A DNA stretch of 64,000 nt from Solenopsis invicta. Taxonomy: Eukaryota; Arthropoda; Insecta; Hymenoptera; Formicidae. The notes beneath the pieces were generated by a model. The model was not told where the DNA came from. It ran no database searches and saw only the letters and a program-made list of their open reading frames with translations. Position 1 is the stretch's first letter. The number at the start of each line of letters is the position of its first letter. The stretch spans positions 27,716,001 to 27,780,000 of the forward strand of contig NC_052668.1 in assembly GCF_016802725.1 (NCBI RefSeq), given 5' to 3'. Positions 10,949 to 21,827 of the stretch are shown one piece after another. The translations under genes and the position numbers were made by a program.

Positions 10949-11691
10949 CTGGGAAACAGTTTTGGTAAAAGTACACATTAGGGGAGCAGCCTCTAACGAC
11001 CTTGACCTTGACATATGTTATCAAGGGGAAGGTACTAAGTGACTTACAAAAGGTTTTAAGTAATGCTCTTTTTTTCCTATTAAAATATATTACAAAAAAG
11101 AAGTTTTTCTTAATTATTTCAGAAAATATTCATTTTACAAAAAAATGTGCCAAACAAAAAATGAAGCTCGCAATAAACTTTATAAAAAATGTTATATACA
11201 TTTTTTATCTAACTTCAATACTTTAGTCGTTATAGTAGAAAGAAAAAGTGTTTTAAAATAATTTTTTTTAATTTTTAGTAGTTTTGCGTGAAAAGTAGAT
11301 GCTTAGGCGGGGGAGGGGCTCCGCCTCTCCCCTTCAACCCCTCCCCGTATTTTTCTTAACCTAACCCGGAGGAGCCCCTCCTCCGCCCACGCGTTCTCTG
11401 TATGGATTTTCGACGCAAAACAGTTTTTCTACAATAACGACTAAAGTATTGAAAATAAATAAAATATGTGTATGACCTTTTTTATAGAGTTTATTACTAG
11501 CTTCATTTTTTGTTTGACACATATTTTTGTAAAATGAATATTTTCTAAAATAAGCAAGAAAAACTGTTTTTTCTTTCTGTAATATTTTTTTAATAAAAAG
11601 TGAGCATTACTTAAAACCTTTTATATGTCACTCAATACCTTCCCATTGATCCCTCCCCTAATGTGCACTTTTACCACAGTTTCCTTCCTGT
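10949..11691. mobile_element. Foldback element family F, copy 1
   Basis: Arms of about 285 bp (10949-11235 and 11425-11691) are inverted copies. TAAAAGTACACATTAGGGGA at the left mirrors TCCCCTAATGTGCACTTTTA at the right, and CAAACAAAAAATGAAGCT mirrors AGCTTCATTTTTTGTTTG. The GC-rich core contains GGCGGGGGAGGGGCTCCGCC and ACGCGTTCTCTGTATGG. The family recurs at 41810-42858. No transposase is encoded. Confidence 0.8.
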
Positions 11692-11870
11692 TGCCTTTAG
11701 GTTGCCCTGCACAAAGGGATTAGCATCTTCGTTATAGCAACGCGATTGAAACCAAAGGAAAATTTGTAGTAGTATATAAATATTTCTCTTTATGTGCCCC
11801 CCAGGAATTGATTGCTATCTGAGTTTGTTTGTTGAGTCCTTTTTGTTGTTTTTGTAACATCTCAGATATA

Positions 11871-12029
11871 AGCTGCGTTCAGCAGAGAAAGCAGCTTTAT
11901 AATTGTTATAAAATTCTTTAATATGATTGGTTTGTGCATTCAGATCTGGCAGGAACTAAGAGCAAGAACCAATTGCATCCAAGAATTTTATAACAGTTGT
12001 AAAGTTGCTTCTTCTGCTGAACGCAGCCA
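11871..12029. mobile_element. Small MITE with 48-bp inverted repeats
   Basis: AGCTGCGTTCAGCAGAGAAA at the left end mirrors TTCTGCTGAACGCAGCC at the right end, and the inner arms (TTATAAAATTCTT / AAGAATTTTATAA) also pair. The element is about 159 bp and non-coding. It sits at the 3' edge of the Penelope-like relic that follows. Confidence 0.75.
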
Positions 12030-12059
12030 TAGATCTTTTTACAAAAGACAGTTCTTCAT

Positions 12060-13600
12060 GTAAAATTTTTACGTTCTCCCAATCAAACTCATGATTTTTT
12101 GCGATGCGATGTTTCATAATAACAGAAGAAGAGAGATATTAGACTTTCTAATATCCGCTTTATGTTCAGTGACACTCGTTTTTAATTGACGTTTTATGTG
12201 TCCCACGTAAGAAAATTCACAGTTCCTACAATTGATTTTGTAAACTACATCGTTACATGATAGTTAATCAATATGATCTTTTTCCGTATTAATAAATTTG
12301 TTAAATTTATAGGGAATTGTAAACTACATTACAGTCACTTAGGGGACAACAAAAATTTCTCAGATACCGAATTGATGTAAGGAATCGTGAAGTATCATGT
12401 CACGACCTTATTCGCTCCGTCATCGCGTCGCGTCGGTGTTATTTTTATAAAAAAAAAGTTATTTTAAACTAAAATAAATCATGGAAAAAATAAAATTTAA
12501 TGGATAATTATTATCAAATAAAATGTTAATCAAAAGAGTAAAATTTTTTTTATGAAACTGCGGGTGTGATAATGAAATTATTCTATCCACCATACCAAAA
12601 AATAATATCCCTTTTATAACTCACCGGATCATGCAAAAAGAAATTGAGATATTTTCCCAAAAAGGTGGGTTTACGATACTGATCAAAAATAATCACGTTA
12701 TTACATTTTATTAATAACACATCAAGAAAACTAATTTTAGCCTCTCTGTCCATCTTCATTGTGAATTGTAAACAATCATGTACAGTGCACAGAATTGAAA
12801 GTATCAAAAATACAAGATAATGAGTTTTCGAGAGCCGCTAATATTATATCATCTACGTATCTATAATAAAACGGTAGATAGAACGGAAGGGTTTTTTATC
12901 GCAGTACACTCCAAATTTTGCATGATCAAATCAGCTGAAATAGGAGACAACGGGAATCCCATCGGTAAATCAAAGATCTGTTTATAAACCAAACAATTAA
13001 AAAAAAAAGTAGATTCTAATATCAAATTTAATGCCTTGAGGAGAATAAAGGGGGATAAAGTCCTTTTTGAAATCAAATCCCATCTCGCCGTGACGCCTTC
13101 CACCGCTAAGTCTTTTGGAATATTGGTGAAGAGAGACACGACGTCCAGTGACGATAATACGTGATTCGATTCCAAGTTGAAACCATTAAGTTTGTTGATC
13201 AAACGGTAGCTTTTTTTTTATGAAACTAGCGGCTCCTGGTTTGCTATTGTAAATAATTTGGTGTAAAAAATAAGCTAACAAATGTAAAGAACTATAAATT
13301 AAAGATATTACTACTCACCAAACACAACGTTACATGTAACGTAAATGTTAGTTGTAATTTCCCACTTATCAATGTAACTGTTATATAACGAGTGTGTTAT
13401 ATAACAGTTACATTGTTGAGTAGGAAATTACAACTAATATTTACGTTACATGTAACATGGTGTTTGCTGGGTATATTCTGAGAGGGTTATCCTGCTTGTG
13501 AATCTTTGGTAAACCGTAGGCTCTCGGTGAAATACCATCAGCTGTTAACATTCCTTTGTACGCCTGTTGTTCAATATAATTATTTTTATTACAATTAGAG
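12060..13600 (-). pseudogene. Penelope-like element relic (RT plus GIY-YIG), interrupted
   Basis: Read on the minus strand from about 13560, segments follow the order of the intact copy at 43784-45460: SPRAYGLPKIHKQDNPLRI, a MITE insertion (13316-13474), INKLNGFNLESNHVLSSLDV and SLFTNIP, then PMGFPLSP, the active-site block PFYYRYVDDIILAAL near 12840-12870, RKPTFLGKYLNFF, and finally a GIY-YIG-like segment NCEFSYVGHIKRQLKT near 12190-12240. Frameshifts, stops and a deletion between the RT end and GIY-YIG make it non-functional. The RT palm motif YVDD is still intact, and it is better preserved than the relics in the GR flanks, so it is a separate insertion. Confidence 0.85.
13316..13474. mobile_element. 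Palindromic MITE inserted in the Penelope-like relic
   Basis: Arms of about 75 bp are nearly perfect inverted copies: ACGTTACATGTAACGTAAAT mirrors ATTTACGTTACATGTAACAT, and TGTAACTGTTATATAAC mirrors GTTATATAACAGTTACA. Almost no loop remains. The insertion separates RT coding segments that are adjacent in the intact element. Confidence 0.85.
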
Positions 13601-13755
13601 AGAAGAGAGCACGCTTCCTTGATGAAATAACATCACAATACTAAGAAAGCATAAAGATACATAACAGGAATGGTTGTGAGCAATCTACCTTTACAAACGT
13701 AGACATTTCCAATTTTCATCGCCAATATTTAGGAATTTGTTTAAATACGCATGAT

Positions 13756-13949
13756 ATAAAAGTGGATGTATAGAAATAAGGCCAGATGAATTTGAGACAC
13801 CAGTAGATTTTTGTTTCAAAACACATTCAAAAGCAACATGTGATATTTGCGGAGAGATTGCTGTAATAACTTGCGCGTGGTGTAGAAAGAGTCTGTGTTT
13901 GAAACACTTTTTTCACGGTCATCGCCTTTGTTATAATTTTAAACCCTAA
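13756..13949 (+). pseudogene. Cys/His-rich C-terminal coding remnant, possibly transposase-derived
   Basis: The plus strand reads an open stretch ending at TAA 13947-13949 with zinc-ligand spacing CDICGE-(6)-CAWC-(4)-C, then LKHFFHGHRLC. Cys/His-rich tails of this sort occur at the C-termini of some DNA transposases (piggyBac-type among them). No upstream catalytic domain or start codon is visible, so this is at most a terminal exon or relic. Family assignment is tentative. Confidence 0.35.
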
Positions 13950-13973
13950 ATTGTATAAACATGTATCCTTATT

Positions 13974-14100
13974 CATGTAATTTTAATACATTAATGTATT
14001 GTTACAAAATTCACCTTTATTTATGTAATTTTATTACATTAATGTATTATTACAAAATTCATCTTATAACTAATAAACTACATCTTATAACTAATAAAGA
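13974..14100. repeat. Two short tandem duplications
   Basis: A unit of about 46 bp (ATGTAATTTTAATACATTAA onward) occurs at about 13974-14017 and 14020-14065. It is followed by a duplicated CATCTTATAACTAATAAA at about 14061-14098. Non-coding. Confidence 0.7.
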
Positions 14101-14507
14101 GATTTAATATAATGTTTATTTTAATTTAATAGAATAAATTTGTGTAAATGTTAAATCTTTTTTTCCTTTCTTCTTATTTTCCTCGTCCTTTGACATTTTT
14201 ATCTTTAATCAGCTCTACTGTAGCGCCATAAAGGACACCTTCCTTTTCACAAGAAAAAATTTTTATTATATTTTGTTTTGCTCGTATAAAACTCTAACAT
14301 AAAACTGAGGTAAGGACGAACAATAATAATCAAGTTATTCTAAATCACATATATTTTTATTGTGTACAAGTAGAAGCAAGCATGTACACAATAACGCGGA
14401 ACTAGTGTTTACCTTACTAGGCCTTCATCAGTCGCTATAATAAATATCTTATCATTAACAAAAAATAGTTACATATTCTAACGGTAGTGCAAAGTCAAAA
14501 TTCAAAA

Positions 14508-14873
14508 TTATGTAAAATTATAACAATAAATTATTAACGATTTTAACAACGAACTAATTGTATCTGTCTTTCCCTCTCCCGTACCATTAGTAATAACGCT
14601 TCTCTTTCTGCGCCGATTGAAAGCTTCAATAGCTGCATGATCTTTTTCCCTCAAAGGATCAAAAGAACTAGGCAAATTGAACGGTTCTACAACACGTATC
14701 GGCGGGATACATACACATTTGACACATTTTGATGGAGGCCACTATAGTAGATAACAAAATAAAAACAATAATAATAAAAAGTACAAATAATTAATGTTAT
14801 TCATGTAAATAATAAAAGAACTTACTGGAACGTTAGGTCGATGAAGCGTACCACATTTTGAACACGGTATCAT
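14508..14873 (-). CDS. Possible two-exon Cys-rich small protein (93 aa)
   Basis: Exon 1 is 14873-14826 (ATG, 16 codons), with donor CCA|GTAAGT. Exon 2 is 14741-14508 after acceptor CTATAG, phase 0, ending in TAA. The N-terminus shows CSKCGTLHRPNVP then WPPSKCVKCVC, i.e. two CxxC pairs that could bind zinc, followed by a basic, hydrophilic tail (AFNRRRKRSV). I do not recognise the family. Good consensus splice sites that join two Cys-pair segments in frame are the main argument for a gene. No TATA or poly(A) signal was identified. It sits in transposon-rich DNA and may belong to an element. Confidence 0.4.
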
Positions 14874-15195
14874 CTTGCACAATTTAATAATATAATAAAT
14901 GATACGCAAAAAGTATTCCCCTTAATTATATAATGCAACAGAAGTTTACGTTACTTTAAATTATTTATATTTTGGAATTTAATCTTTCACGTTTTGAGAC
15001 CATTGGCATGTCACATTACAGATCCTACTTACATACTCAAATGTTTAGTCGTGAAAATATTTTCCTCGATAATGCAATTCGAAAAAATTACACATTTACG
15101 TAACACTTGAATGTGTTGGTTATATTCGCATTGCATTATTCATTTGAGCTTCGCTTTTGCAAGCTAGAACCTGAGGACTGAATATGATTAATGTA

Positions 15196-15208
15196 TGGGT
15201 GTGTGTGT

Positions 15209-15250
<42 letters not shown>

Positions 15251-15260
15251 GCGCGCGCAT
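15196..15260. repeat. (GT)n/(GC)n/(AC)n compound microsatellite
   Basis: GTGTGT then GCGCGC then a long ACAC run and GCGCGC again, forming a self-complementary dinucleotide tract. Confidence 0.95.
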
Positions 15261-15265
15261 CTTTA

Positions 15266-15356
15266 AATGGTTATTGAAATACATTGACCATTGTAATTAA
15301 CGTTCAATTTTGATTGTAGAACAACTAATTACAATGGTCAATGTATTTCATTGACT
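15266..15356. repeat. Hairpin-forming inverted repeat
   Basis: TGAAATACATTGACCATTGT at about 15276-15295 mirrors ACAATGGTCAATGTATTTCA at about 15331-15350, with a loop of about 35 bp. It is directly beside the dinucleotide tract. Probably a tiny MITE. Confidence 0.8.
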
Positions 15357-16189
15357 GAGATTATTCATGAAAACGTGTCGTAACGTCCTACTATTTATTA
15401 ATCTATGCGGGAATTTAGTGCTAATGCATTGTTTTGTCTACGTACATTGTTGACAGGAATGACTTCTTTCCTTTGCAATTAAACAAGTTATGAATATATA
15501 ATAATTTATTCATAATTTGTTTTTTATTGTTCAAAATATTCCGTACATACTGTGACATATTATCAAAAAAATTTGAATGCTTTAAAAAAGTCACTATTAT
15601 TTTATTATTACTATTATTATAAAACTCTTATTTCAACATTTATTGTATTGTATTGATTTGTTTTCGATGCTCTTTTGCTTAATCAACGCCATATTAAAAA
15701 AATTCGTCTTTTTTTCTTGTGTAATATCGAGCGCATGGACAAGTGCGTTTATCATGCGTATAAAAAGGTTTTTAATTATTTTTGGAAAATGGGAATATGA
15801 CATCATAACTTTATCATATACCGTTGAATTTGTAATAAAATAAGCTTTATTTTGCTTATAAAGAAACATAAAAATTTTAAAAAAAGTAGGTAAGTAGTGG
15901 GAGAAAATAAAAAAAAAATTAAAAAAATAATTTTTTTGTTGTTATAAAGTACTCTTGGAGCCATTAAACTTTCATTTAAAACATTTTTCTCTATCTCTTA
16001 TAGTTTCGACGATATACGCTTCAAAAGAAAAAACCCGATTTTCTTCAAAGAGGTGTTTTACCCCCTAAAAGTGCAAATGGATACATATAAAAAAATACGT
16101 GTCCCTTATTTTTATCTGTACTACAACATAATAAAAGCTCGTTAAAATCTGAGGCGGACACTTCCGAACGTTTCCTTGTAAGTGATGAA
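15357..16189. other. AT-rich intergenic DNA, no gene seen
   Basis: Only short frames on both strands that overlap one another (for example 15633-15869 and 15643-15843). No motif or splice structure recognised. Confidence 0.5.
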
Positions 16190-16459
16190 TGTAATGGAAG
16201 ATATCTGTTGTTTCGCGTATATTATGCAAATGGAACACGCAGTCATATGAATTATACGTATGATTATCGTTATAGCTTTGGGACACTTTTGCGGATGTAC
16301 AACACCGACGTCTAGAAACCATGAAGTGTATGATATTGGACGTAAGATGCGCTCTATCGACGGCGAGTTATCTTTCACTTGTACATGGATCTCTCCCTTT
16401 ATTTTTGCTTCTATCGGTGGCAAGTTGTCTTTTATTTGTACATTAATCTCTTCTTCCAT
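16190..16459 (-). pseudogene. Gustatory receptor exon-1 fragment (copy D)
   Basis: From ATG 16459 the minus strand reads a receptor N-terminus with an internal duplication: INVQIKDNLPPIEA followed by EIHVQVKDNSPSIERILRPI, then SYTSWFLDVGVVHPQKCPK and the start of TM1 (IIIRIIHMT). Homology ends near 16190, inside the first membrane segment, and the frame runs into unrelated sequence. Exons 2 and 3 are absent. The same duplicated N-terminal block occurs in the pseudogene at 17788-19870, so these two copies are sisters. Confidence 0.8.
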
Positions 16460-16499
16460 TTTTGCTTCTTATTATGCAACTAATCGACGCATTATACAA

Positions 16500-17009
16500 A
16501 GTATAACTACTGGCCAGAGTCCGGACCTCACAATGCATCTTCCCTCACTCCGAGTGGTAGAACATGGGGGTAGTAGGGAAGGAAGTAGACCAATCAATTT
16601 CTTTATTCATGTGTGTATGCAATTATACAATTATACAAGAATGTGTGCTTCCTACTTCGCAATCGGTATACTATCGCGTACGACCTTGCTTCTCGCGACG
16701 CATGGCGTTCGTAGTGGAGAAAAATGCTACGGAGATCCAGATTCTGCTAGAGAGGTTGCCACTTTAGCGTGATGGATATGCAGTAATCTACATCTGAAAT
16801 TTTTTTAGTTATGGAATTTCATATTTAAATCCCGAAGAACAAAATTGAAATTAAATAAATTTTTTTCAAAAGTTCTGACAAATATAAGGCGTGCAATTTA
16901 GAGAAATCGTGTGAATGTTTATAAATTTAACTAAAAAATATTATTGAGCATTAAGAATCGCTTTTAAGCGGAAATGCAGTATTCATTATTTTGAAATTAT
17001 TAAAATTAT
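16500..17009. other. Unexplained GC-richer segment between GR copies
   Basis: Sequence from about 16505 (GCCAGAGTCCGGACC) to 16770 is less AT-rich than its surroundings and has no homology to the other GR units. An open plus-strand frame crosses it but is antisense to the GR fragment on its left. No family recognised. Confidence 0.3.
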
Positions 17010-17600
17010 ACTTTTCATACGTGAATAGATGTTCTCATATTGCTATTTATTCGTTTAAATGTATGTTTACGATAAATTAAAAATTTTTTTAAGGCAAGTA
17101 TTTCCTGTCTCAAAAATAAGCAGAGTATAGCAGAGTAGTTATATGTTAAAAGAATATCAGTAACAAACTCAATATTCTTTTTATGGAATTTTGGAGCTGA
17201 CGGCACTGTCAACCATCCCAATCATTGTCCCTCTTTCTTGTGATAAGAGATGTAGCAAAAAAAAGTAAGAAATTTGCTTAAAAATGTAGACAACAGTCAA
17301 AAACGTAAGAACTGTTATTTTTAATAACGATGATCTACAAAAAGTTTATCTTGCCAATCCCTATTTCTATATATTCTAGAAAATGGAAAAGGTTAAACAT
17401 TATTAGAGTGAAATCATTCAGTTTAGTCAAAATTATAATCACGATATTGTCAATATATTTAAAGTAAAAATGTAGAGAAACTTCAATATTTTTTAAGGCT
17501 TAGAGTCTTGCTTAACTAGGTTATTTATAAGAAAGTAGAAACCCCATTATTGTTGGGAGAAAAATATTTTATTCTTAAGCGGAACAAATCTTAAGACTAG
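17010..17600 (-). pseudogene. Penelope-like reverse transcriptase relic, GR-array copy C
   Basis: Homologous along its length to 6220-7150 and 7490-8060, lacking the 6669-7004 insert at about 17460. Frames are broken. It lies immediately downstream of the receptor pseudogene, mirroring copy B and the intact receptor. Confidence 0.65.
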
Positions 17601-17787
17601 AATAAAATAACCATGGTGCTTTCAATTTTACTTTATATAGATCAAACAATGAAATTTGTGCAAATCTCATGACATTTAAAATAGTACGATACGCCACCTA
17701 TCTGATTTCCAAATCGTTTTAAAATGGCTCTCCTTAATATCGCAAAAATTTATCTCTAAAGTTTTAACGTAACAGAATTTTTACTTG

Positions 17788-19870
17788 TTAATTCTTCGAG
17801 TCTGTTTGGTTTTCTTTTAATAACACTCTAAAAATTCCCTTTTTCATGTCTATAATATCCTTTCGTAGTTTGCAAAAATCTTCATCAGATTGTTGATTAA
17901 ATTGACTGACGATTATTAAATAAGTGATGAACAACCCGACAAACTGAAAAACAAGTTTACTCAACTTAATTGTTCTCAAAATTATTATTAAAACTGTAAT
18001 TCAAAACAAGCTATTTCCACAAAAATAGTAATAAGATAAGTAAATAATGTACTTACACCTCTAAGCAAAACGTTATTTATTTCGAAGAAAATGGAGGCCG
18101 TAAATACTACTCGATATTGCTGCAGTTGAATCGAGAAATCGTTGATCTCTTTTATGACACACTCTCGATCCAAATATCTAAGCAAAAAATTTTCCATGTC
18201 GACGTAATTCAAATTGTGACTGCTACACCGATTGAAACTTTGTTCGCCGTTCAAATCTTCTGGTGCAGATCGCACTTCTAAACTCGATATATAACTCGTC
18301 TCGTGCTTATCAAGATTCATAGGTTAGCATTTCAATATAATTTCGTATGTGATTCTCCCAGTCTTATTGGATTCTTCACGCGCGAGCGTACAAATCCAAC
18401 AAATCAAATAGAATTGCGCGACGAACACAATGCAAACGAAAGTCTGTATTAATGTAAACATGTCAATCGCCTGTGTGCCGAAAAAGTACAATTAGAATAG
18501 TGAAGCCATAGCCATGGTGAAGGAAATCGCCGAGCAGAAGAGAAGATGAAGACTGTAAATATCATTTACTTTACTGACGAGATCATAAATATCTGTAGAA
18601 CAGGATTTAAAATTTAACTATGATATTACACTGCACCGAGAAAAATGTCTGGAGAATAACGATCGGATTATCCTGTTAAAAAATAACAAATGGATATTTC
18701 CGATTATTTAGATCGGAATGTGCATAAATGAACAGATAAATCTGTTTAAAAATACAGCACAAAGTCTAAAATCGGGTCATAAGACGTCTTTAAGATGTTT
18801 AAAAGATATTTTTAAGGCTACTTTTGAAAAGGTGTCTTAAAGACATCTTTTTAGATGTCTTAAAGTCGTCTTACGTCTCGATTTTAGATTTTGTGCTATA
18901 TGGGAAGTGACTATCCGACAGATTATCCGTTTATTTCCGGATATTCCGATCTAAATAATCGAAAATGTCCGTTTGTTACTTTTTAACGGGATAATCCAAT
19001 CGATATCCGATTGAAATTTTTTTCAGTGTAGCAATGATATCATTGCGATCTTTTTATATATCACATTAAATTATTTTTCAAGGCATATACCTATATTATT
19101 AGATTATATCAAAGATAACATTTTTAAGAAATTACCGTTATGCAATTCTCTGATGCGTCTAATCTTGAATGTAAGTGCATCAGGTAACTTATTCAACTGA
19201 CCGATCAATTTATTTATCGTTTGAAATCTGCAATATAATACATAGACAACAACGTCGAAGACAAAACTATTAAACAACGACTGAACTAATATTACATCAA
19301 CAAACGTTAAAAAAAGGAGCAAATCTATTGGTATAATATATCGAATGTTATAACACACAGTGGGAATGCTCAAATAAAAAATGGCCGCAAAAACTGCTAA
19401 CGCTTCGACAATTTTTACAGACTGGTCATTCATGGATATTTCCTTCTTGATCTTCTAATCGAGTTTCTTCAATCTGTCCATCAGCTCCAGCCACTTGTTG
19501 TACTGCCTGATCCCGTGATAAATGTTATAATAGGCTGATACGTAAGTCATCATGCTATGTAGGAACCACATGTAATCGTACATGTCGAATGATTCAAAGT
19601 GAGAATAGAAATCTATTGCGTTGTATATCATGGTAATAAAACATACAGTCATATAAATTGTACGTATGATTATCGTTATAATCTTGGGACACTTTCGTGG
19701 ATGTGCAACACCGACGTCCAGCCCAGGAGCCAGGATGTGTACGATATTAGATGCGTAAGATGCGCTCTATCGACGAAGAATTGGCTTTCACTTGTACGTG
19801 GATCTCTTCTTTTATTTTCGATGGCTTCTATCGATGGCGAGTTGTCTTTTATTTGTACGTGAACCTTTTC
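17788..19870 (-). pseudogene. Gustatory receptor pseudogene (copy C), near full length
   Basis: All three exons of the intact receptor are recognisable. The ATG is replaced by GCA near 19870. The N-terminal block is duplicated (HVQIKDNSPSIEA, then IHVQVKANSSSIER) and frameshifted. Exon 1 continues over 19652-19104 with an in-frame TAG near 19455 where the intact copy has CGG. Exon 2 (about 18590-18060) has stops after MAMASLF and before MNLDKHETS. Exon 3 (17943-17788) is open and ends with the family motif intact as TYLIIVSQF, plus the acidic tail. Intron 1 carries a MITE (18627-19030). At least three independent nonsense changes and the lost start mean no functional protein. Confidence 0.9.
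18627..19030. mobile_element. MITE with TACACTG termini in the pseudogene intron
   Basis: Left TACACTG and right CAGTGTA termini flank long inverted arms: CGGATTATCCTGTTAAAAAA mirrors TTTTTAACGGGATAATCC, and CCGATTATTTAGATCGGA mirrors TCCGATCTAAATAATCG. ATGATAT occurs on both sides. The corresponding intron of the intact receptor has no insert. About 404 bp, non-coding. Confidence 0.85.
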
Positions 19871-19993
19871 TTTTGCTTTCTATTGATTTTATCGTTAAAT
19901 GCCACGTTTTGCATAGTATAGCTGCTGATTATATGCCATATATTCTAGTGATATATTATATTTTATAGAAAAAAACTGTAAATTACTTCTGGA

Positions 19994-20130
19994 AGCAAAA
20001 CACTTTGACGAGTACGCACGTCGTGCATTTTCTTTTGTGTTTCACACAGAATGAAGAACATTTTACTTGTGGAACAGTAGATTGCATGCTCTTTATAAGC
20101 GTAACGCGGTTGCAGTAAACTAAGTTCACT
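19994..20130 (-). promoter_or_regulatory. Conserved 5' flank of the GR array (copy C)
   Basis: Aligned with 5965-6100 over AACACTTTGACGAGTACGCA, CACAGAATGAAGAAC and CTTTATAAGCGTAA. The minus-strand TATAAAG box is retained here although the downstream gene is dead. Confidence 0.45.
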
Positions 20131-20229
20131 TAATGAAGTAGTTAATTAAACTGTGCACATGTAAACAAAAAAATATAGTGGTCAATGATAAGAGCAACTA
20201 AGATAATTACACAAGTAAAATTATGTATT

Positions 20230-20970
20230 ATATAAGCAATTTGATCGTAACACAATACATTTTATAATTTTTTTTATATTTTATGTTGTATTATATTTTT
20301 TTTTAACGCATGAAATTAATTATATTAATTGTAGAAAATGACAAAAAAAGGAAAAACATTTAATAAAAAAAAGAAGAAGGCCGCCGATTTTAATTGGCGG
20401 GGATGATGGAGAGCCTCTGCAAGTTGATCCGTTTTTACAAATATAGGCGTTATTTGAATTTTTAAATTAAAAATATACATGCGGTCAGTAAACAGCAACA
20501 TTATATCATTATAATTGACCGAGTTACATCGCGATTTATTTTAACAACTAGGAAGAAAGAAAAAGAGGTTTGACAGGTTAAAAGGAGAAAGTAGGAAAAA
20601 GAGGCCTAAAAGAAGCATTGGACTTCGGTGAAGCGTAAACTGAAGTTGGCATATCCAGATAGCACACAATATTTGTAAAAGATTTACAAAATATTTATAA
20701 TAATTATTTGAATATGTTATAAATATTCAAAATATTTGAGATTAAACAGATTTTAACACAAAATTTTAATTAAAAGTAATTTATAATAAATTTAATTAAA
20801 AAATTTCCATGAAAACTTTTAAATCAAGCCGATAAATCAGACACTATTATCCATTGTAATAAACGATAGGTTTACTCGCGTCGCACGCTCCTACATATTC
20901 TTATTATATTCACTCCAACGCGCTCCAACGTGTTTGCGGTAAACGTATTGGAGTGCTTTGGAGTGAGTAA
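20230..20970. other. AT-rich intergenic DNA, no gene seen
   Basis: No open frame of interest, splice structure or clear repeat boundary was recognised apart from short purine-rich patches. Confidence 0.5.
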
Positions 20971-21121
20971 GGCTGAAGTCCCGTGAACTAATATTTTCCG
21001 CGTAACGCGTATTGCGTAGCCAATCAACTTTTTAAACAGGTGCAACAAAAAACGCGGAACGCTTCTGATTAATTACGCGATACGCGTTACGCGGAAAATA
21101 TCAGTCAATGAGACTTCAGCC
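20971..21121. mobile_element. PIF/Harbinger-like MITE with TAA target duplication
   Basis: GGCTGAAGTC at 20971 mirrors GACTTCAGCC ending at 21121, and TATTTTCCGCGTAACGCGTA mirrors TACGCGTTACGCGGAAAATA. TAA flanks both sides (20968-20970, 21122-21124), the 3-bp TWA duplication expected of PIF/Harbinger elements. 151 bp, non-coding. Confidence 0.85.
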
Positions 21122-21199
21122 TAAGAATACTGTCAGAGATAAACCTGTGATAATCATATAGTGGGGGTAACAATATTATACTCTCTTCATATGATTTTA

Positions 21200-21690
21200 G
21201 CATAGACTTGAACTATTTTTATATCAAAATGTTTCTTCGATAAGTCGATTGTTATTTTAAAGGGAGATGTTCAAAAATATTACCGATATTATTTTATATT
21301 TGTAGTATAAAGTCAAACGGAGATAAATTTAATATTTCTCATGTCTCCAAAGTCTTTAAACGCTGGAAAATTTTTAATCAGTAAAATTATAAACAATGGA
21401 AAATTAAAAATACATAATTTTATAACTCAATACTGTGTTTTTTAAACTAGTCTGACTTTTAGAAAATTATTTTTGGGCTAGCCATAGTACCACCACTTTT
21501 TCTTCCACCGATTATGCAGTGCATTACATTTTTTTTCAAATTACGTCCTAATAAATATTTCATTACTTTGAGTCTAGAATTTGTTAAACAACACTTTGTT
21601 GAATATAATTGTTCCAGTTTCAATATAAAATATTGATTATGAGCAAAAAGTTATTCAATAAAATAAAAATGAGTACCACATTACCTTTTT
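21200..21690 (+). repeat. Dispersed repeat R, truncated copy
   Basis: Matches the 3' part of 3988-4868 in the same orientation (TCGATAAGTCGATTGT, AATGGAAAATTAAAAATACA, TTATTCAATAAAATAAAAAT). Confidence 0.7.
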
Positions 21691-21827
21691 TTTCAATAAA
21701 GTATCAAAAATCTTATATACAAAACATTTTTTTACATACCTTATAGTTTTAAAGATATTTGGTAAAAATAAACAAAAATCTCATTTTTGAAGATGTATTT
21801 TAATTTCTAAATTTTGACATACGCTGA

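Noticed and set aside
12583..13202. Two minus-strand frames considered as separate host genes
   Set aside because: Both are consecutive segments of one decayed Penelope-like RT, matching the intact copy at 43784-45460.
16260..16772. 170-codon plus-strand frame
   Set aside because: Its first part is antisense to the GR exon-1 fragment and the rest has no recognisable features.
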